This document shows, piece by piece, positions 60,898 to 64,000 of a stretch of DNA of 64,000 nucleotides. The stretch's first letter is position 1. Each line of letters opens with the position of its first letter. The notes under the pieces were generated by a model. That model saw only the letters and a list, made by a program, of their open reading frames with translations. It made no database searches and was not told the origin of the DNA. The DNA comes from Clostridia bacterium (GTDB lineage Bacteria; Bacillota; Clostridia; Oscillospirales; CAG-272). A program made the translations under genes and the position numbers. The stretch lies in contig JAFTOI010000017.1 of NCBI GenBank assembly GCA_017463865.1, forward strand, positions 1 to 64,000, in the 5' to 3' direction.

Positions 60898-61734
60898 ATG
60901 AACACCAACAATTCCCGCGTTTGCGTCATCACCGGCGCCGCCGGCGTGCTCTGCTCCACCTTCGCGCGCGCCCTCGCCGCCGACGGCTGGCAGCTCGCCC
61001 TGCTCGACCTCAACGGTGACGCCGCCAAAGCCCTTGCCGACGAGATCACCGCCGCCGGCGGCACCGCCCGCGGCTATGCCGTGAGCGTCCTCGACAAGGC
61101 CGCCCTCGAGGCCACCCACGCCGCCGTCACCGCCGACCTCGGCCCCGCGACTCTGCTCATCAACGGCGCCGGCGGCAACAATCCCCGCGCTACCACCACC
61201 AAGGAGTACTTCACCCCCGGCGACGAGGCCGACAGCGACCTCACCACCTTCTTCAACCTGAACGAAGCCGGCTTCGACTTTGTCTTCGACCTCAACATCA
61301 AGGGCACCCTCCTGCCCACGCAGGTCTTCGCCGCTGATATGATCGGCTGCGAGGGATGCTGCATCATCAACATCTCCTCGATGAACGCCTTCCGCCCGCT
61401 GACCAAGATCCCCGCCTACAGCGCCGCCAAGTCGGCTGTCTCCAACTTCACCCAGTGGCTGGCCGTCCACTTCGCCGGCACCGGCATCCGCGTCAACGCC
61501 ATTGCTCCCGGCTTCTTCGTCACCGCGCAGAACAAGGCTCTCCTCTTCAACGAGGACGGCACCCCCACCCCGCGCACCGGCAAGATCCTTGCCGCCACCC
61601 CCATGGGCCGCTTCGGCAAGCCTGAGGAGCTGCTGGGCACCCTGCGCTGGCTGGTCGACGCTGAGGCTGCGTCCTTCGTCACCGGCATCGTCGTCCCCGT
61701 CGACGGCGGCTTCTCTGCCTACTCGGGCGTCTGA
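60898..61734 (+). CDS. uxuB: D-mannonate oxidoreductase, SDR type (fructuronate reductase)
   Basis: A short-chain dehydrogenase of 278 residues resembling Bacillus YjmF/UxuB, which reduces D-fructuronate to D-mannonate. Cofactor motif is VITGAAGVLCSTFA, the INGAGGNNPRATTT stretch is characteristic of this group, INISSMNAF contains the catalytic Ser, and YSAAK the Tyr and Lys. The tail ends PVDGGFSAYSGV. RBS AAAAGGAG. A GCTTTTC/GAAAAGC hairpin and repeated TTCAC units lie in the gap after the pyrophosphatase-like gene. It works one step before UxuA. Confidence 0.87.
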   Translation: MNTNNSRVCVITGAAGVLCSTFARALAADGWQLALLDLNGDAAKALADEITAAGGTARGYAVSVLDKAALEATHAAVTADLGPATLLINGAGGNNPRATTTKEYFTPGDEADSDLTTFFNLNEAGFDFVFDLNIKGTLLPTQVFAADMIGCEGCCIINISSMNAFRPLTKIPAYSAAKSAVSNFTQWLAVHFAGTGIRVNAIAPGFFVTAQNKALLFNEDGTPTPRTGKILAATPMGRFGKPEELLGTLRWLVDAEAASFVTGIVVPVDGGFSAYSGV

Positions 61735-61749
61735 TCGGAGGGAACGGAT

Positions 61750-62592
61750 ATGTACAATTTCAAGTTTTCTGCCTTTGCCGACGAGGCAAGTAAGAACCTC
61801 GCCGAGCAGATCGACGCCCTCCGCGCCAACGGCATCGGCCTGCTGGAAATGCGCGGTGTCAACGGCCAGAATGTGGCCGACCTCGATGTCGCCACCGCCC
61901 GCGCTGTCCGCCGTGACCTCGACGCCGCCGACATCGCCGTCTGGTCGCTGGGGTCCCCCATCGGCAAGATCAAGCTGGCCGATCCCTTCGCGCCTGAGCT
62001 CGACCGCTTCAAACGTCTGCTCGAGACGGCCGACATCACCGGCGCCACCCGCATCCGCCTGTTCAGCTTCTACGAGGCCGAGGGCGACGGCGCATTCGAC
62101 GCCGTCTGCGAGCGGCTCGACCGCTTTGTCGAGGCCGCGCAGGGCAGCGGCGTGGTGCTCTGCCACGAGAACGAGAAGGGCATCTACGGCGACATCGCCT
62201 CCCGCTGCCTTGCCATCCATCAGGCGCTGCCCGCCCTGCGCGCTGTCTATGACCCCGCCAACTTCGTCCAGTGCAAGCAGGACACTGCCGAGGCGTGGGA
62301 GATGCTCGCGCCCTACGTCGACTACATGCACATCAAGGACGCTCGCTGGAGCGACGGCGTCGTCGTCCCGCCCGGCAAGGGCGATGGCCAGCTGGCGTAT
62401 CTGCTGAAGCAGTATGCCGCACAGGGTGGGGAAGTGCTGACGCTTGAGCCGCACCTGAAGGTGTTCAAGGGTCTGGAAGCTCTCGAGGGCGGCGAGCGCC
62501 CCAAGGTGCCCGACGGCATGTTCGCCACCGGCCGCGAAGCCTTCGACTTCGCCGTTGCGTCCTTGCGCGGTGTGATCGAGGGGCTTGCTTAA
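61750..62592 (+). CDS. Sugar phosphate isomerase/epimerase (TIM barrel)
   Basis: A protein of 280 residues of the xylose isomerase-like superfamily. FSAFADEASKNLAEQIDAL at the start, VVLCHENEKGIYG with a metal Glu, AVYDPANFVQC and YMHIKDARW supply the metal-site residues. It is 15 bases after the uxuB-type gene, so in the same operon. The substrate is not defined; a hexuronate or ketose isomer linked to the pathway is possible. Confidence 0.85.
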   Translation: MYNFKFSAFADEASKNLAEQIDALRANGIGLLEMRGVNGQNVADLDVATARAVRRDLDAADIAVWSLGSPIGKIKLADPFAPELDRFKRLLETADITGATRIRLFSFYEAEGDGAFDAVCERLDRFVEAAQGSGVVLCHENEKGIYGDIASRCLAIHQALPALRAVYDPANFVQCKQDTAEAWEMLAPYVDYMHIKDARWSDGVVVPPGKGDGQLAYLLKQYAAQGGEVLTLEPHLKVFKGLEALEGGERPKVPDGMFATGREAFDFAVASLRGVIEGLA

Positions 62593-62622
62593 AAATCGGA
62601 AGAATCTGAGATTGTTTTGGGG

Positions 62623-62758
62623 ACACCTCATCCGTCACCTACGGTGACACCTTCCCCTCAAGGGGAAGGCTTGAAGTAACTGCGAACCGAAATAAGCCTT
62701 CCCCTTGTGCTGAGCGAAGCTCAGCTGGAAGGCTGGCGCGCAGTGCCGGATGAGGTGT
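62623..62758 (+). repeat. Cloverleaf repeat family A, copy 7 (long form)
   Basis: CACCTCATCCGTC with arm GTCACC-TAC-GGTGAC starts it; GCGCGCAGTGC and CGGATGAGGTG end it. The spacer GTAACTGCGAACCGAAATAA differs in one base from that of copy 1, 53 kb away. The right inner palindrome is interrupted by GCTGAGC-GAA-GCTCAGC. It lies 41 bases before the next gene. Confidence 0.85.
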
Positions 62759-62799
62759 AGCCCCGCTTATGTAACTATTTATACAAAGGAGAAATTACC

Positions 62800-63576
62800 A
62801 TGCAAATCGGTGCCCAGCTCTACAACCTCCGCGACTACTGCAAAACCCTCCCCGATCTCGCCGATACCCTCGCCCGCGTCGCCGCCATGGGCTACAAGAC
62901 CGTCCAGCTTTCGGGCGTCTGCGACTACACCCCCGAGTGGATTACAGAAGAGCTCCGCAAGAACGGCCTCACCGCCGACCTCACCCACTACAACGCCGGC
63001 CGCATCGCTAACGACACCGCCGCCGTCATCGCCGAGCACAAGGGCTTCAACTGCAAATACATCGGCATCGGCTCGATGCCCGACTTCAAGAAGAACGGCT
63101 ACAAGGAGGAGGACTACTGCAAGTTCGTCGAGCGTTACCTGCCCGCCGCCCGCATGATCCGTGACGCCGGCTGCAAGTTCATGTACCACAACCACAACTT
63201 CGAGTTCTACCGCTTCCCCGACGGCCGAAACGTCATTGAGCGCCTCTGTGACGACTTTACCCCCGACGAAATGGGCTTCACCCTCGACACCTACTGGGTG
63301 ACTGCCGCCGGCGGCGACCCAGTTGACTGGCTCTATCGCCTGCGCGACCGCATCAACTGCGTCCACTTCAAGGACATGGGCTACTTCGCCGAGGAGCCCC
63401 ACCAGCGCATGACCCCCATCGGTTCGGGCAACCTCAACTGGCCGAAGATCATCGAGACCTGCAACGAGCTCGGCGTCGAGTTTGCCTACATCGAGCAGGA
63501 CCACAGCTACGGCGAGGATCCCTTCACCTGCCTCGAGAAGGGCTACGCCTACCTCCACAGCCTTGGCGCAATCTAA
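62800..63576 (+). CDS. Sugar phosphate isomerase/epimerase (TIM barrel)
   Basis: A protein of 258 residues of the xylose isomerase-like superfamily. GAQLYNLRDYCKTLPDL at the start is common in members paired with Gfo/Idh/MocA dehydrogenases. FMYHNHNFEFYRF, LDTYWVTAAGGDPVDWL, VHFKDMG and YIEQDHSYGEDPF carry the metal ligands. RBS AAAGGAG. A dehydrogenase starts 18 bases after its stop, giving a likely two-gene sugar-modifying module. Confidence 0.88.
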   Translation: MQIGAQLYNLRDYCKTLPDLADTLARVAAMGYKTVQLSGVCDYTPEWITEELRKNGLTADLTHYNAGRIANDTAAVIAEHKGFNCKYIGIGSMPDFKKNGYKEEDYCKFVERYLPAARMIRDAGCKFMYHNHNFEFYRFPDGRNVIERLCDDFTPDEMGFTLDTYWVTAAGGDPVDWLYRLRDRINCVHFKDMGYFAEEPHQRMTPIGSGNLNWPKIIETCNELGVEFAYIEQDHSYGEDPFTCLEKGYAYLHSLGAI

Positions 63577-63594
63577 ACAAAGGAGATCACCATT

Positions 63595-64000
63595 ATGGAT
63601 AAGGTAAGAATTGGCATTATCGGCATCGGCAACATGGGGTCGAAGCACCTCTCCAACATCGTCGGCGGCAAGTGCCCCGAGCTGACCGTCACCGCCGCCG
63701 CTGACATCGATCCCACTCGCCTTGAGTGGGTCAAGGAGCAGGACGCTTCCATCGCCTGCTTTGACGACGCCACCGCCATGCTCGACTCGGGTCTCATCGA
63801 TGCCGTCATCGTCGCCGTCCCCCACTATGACCACCCCAAGTACGCCATGCAGGGCTTTGAGCGCGGCATCCACGTCATGTGTGAGAAGCCGGCCGGCGTC
63901 TACACCGCGCAGGTGCGCGAGATGAACGCCGCCGCGGACAAGGCAAACGTCAAGTTCGGCATGATGTTCAACCAGCGCACCAACCACGTCTATCGCAAGA
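63595..64000 (+). CDS. Gfo/Idh/MocA family oxidoreductase (3' end outside window)
   Basis: The first 135 residues of an NAD(P)-dependent sugar dehydrogenase. The Rossmann motif is IGIIGIGNMGSKHL, then DAVIVAVPHYDHP and CEKPAGVY with the conserved Lys, and FGMMFNQRTN. AAAGGAG precedes the ATG. The frame remains open to the right edge. It pairs with the isomerase just upstream. Confidence 0.9.
   Translation, partial: MDKVRIGIIGIGNMGSKHLSNIVGGKCPELTVTAAADIDPTRLEWVKEQDASIACFDDATAMLDSGLIDAVIVAVPHYDHPKYAMQGFERGIHVMCEKPAGVYTAQVREMNAAADKANVKFGMMFNQRTNHVYRK

Noticed and set aside
9361..62758. CRISPR array
   Set aside because: The repeats are dispersed singly between genes, are palindromic, and lack regular spacers or cas genes.

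Overview
The window is GC-rich throughout its coding DNA and looks like the chromosome of an endospore-forming member of the class Clostridia, most likely an Oscillospirales-type gut bacterium. The supporting markers are spoVB, yabP, yabQ, a SpoIID-domain protein, rqcP, HU and a DivIC/FtsB protein in the classic Firmicutes order, HemZ, a RecJ-RelA-Dtd-HemZ series, -35/-10 promoters spaced 17 bp, and families of short palindromic intergenic repeats of the kind common in these genomes. The genus assignment is inference; no rRNA gene is present. I saw no tRNA gene, prophage, insertion sequence or CRISPR array.

Layout. Bases 1-20183 (+): an FAD oxidoreductase (cut at the left edge), RseC, RecJ, RelA, Dtd, HemZ, an acetyltransferase, a uridine-kinase-like enzyme, purine nucleoside phosphorylase, a histidine phosphatase, an MtaD-type deaminase, then the sporulation/division block spoVB-mazG-hup-rqcP-yabP-yabQ-divIC, a secreted serine hydrolase and another acetyltransferase. 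Bases 20250-26462 (-): AI-2E-type permease, HtpG, a prephenate-dehydratase-like protein, a TSCPD protein and phosphoglucomutase, ending at a strong bidirectional terminator. Bases 26604-31189 (+): nadC-nadB-ispE and an Eis-like acetyltransferase. Bases 31201-34969 (-): FucO and two tandem lipoprotein serpins. Bases 35146-38375 (+): an alpha-L-rhamnosidase-like and a sialidase-like enzyme. Bases 38374-53771 (-): XRE regulator, SpoIID protein, secreted coiled-coil protein, a ParC-like topoisomerase subunit, TsaC, two related unknown proteins, PrfA, KDPG aldolase, M18 aminopeptidase, lytic transglycosylase, CoaE, a Gfo/Idh/MocA dehydrogenase and an M19 dipeptidase. Bases 53872-58145 (+): ribosomal protein L19, a GH2 beta-mannosidase with an appended HicB-like domain, and a sugar isomerase. 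Bases 58375 to the end: an AraC regulator facing a hexuronate/mannonate cluster (uxuA, a miniature pyrophosphatase-like gene, uxuB-type SDR, two sugar isomerases and a Gfo/Idh/MocA dehydrogenase cut at the right edge).

Functionally, the right half reads as glycan and sugar-acid use. Rhamnosidase, sialidase and beta-mannosidase release sugars. UxuB and UxuA convert fructuronate through mannonate to KDG, the KDPG aldolase splits the phosphorylated product, and FucO reduces the lactaldehyde formed from deoxy-sugars. The most unusual observations are the in-frame glycosidase-HicB fusion, seven copies of a cloverleaf-forming repeat whose arms differ in sequence but stay self-complementary, helically phased TTGCAA sites between araC and uxuA, the paired serpins, and a lower-GC pair of paralogous unknown genes between prfA and tsaC.
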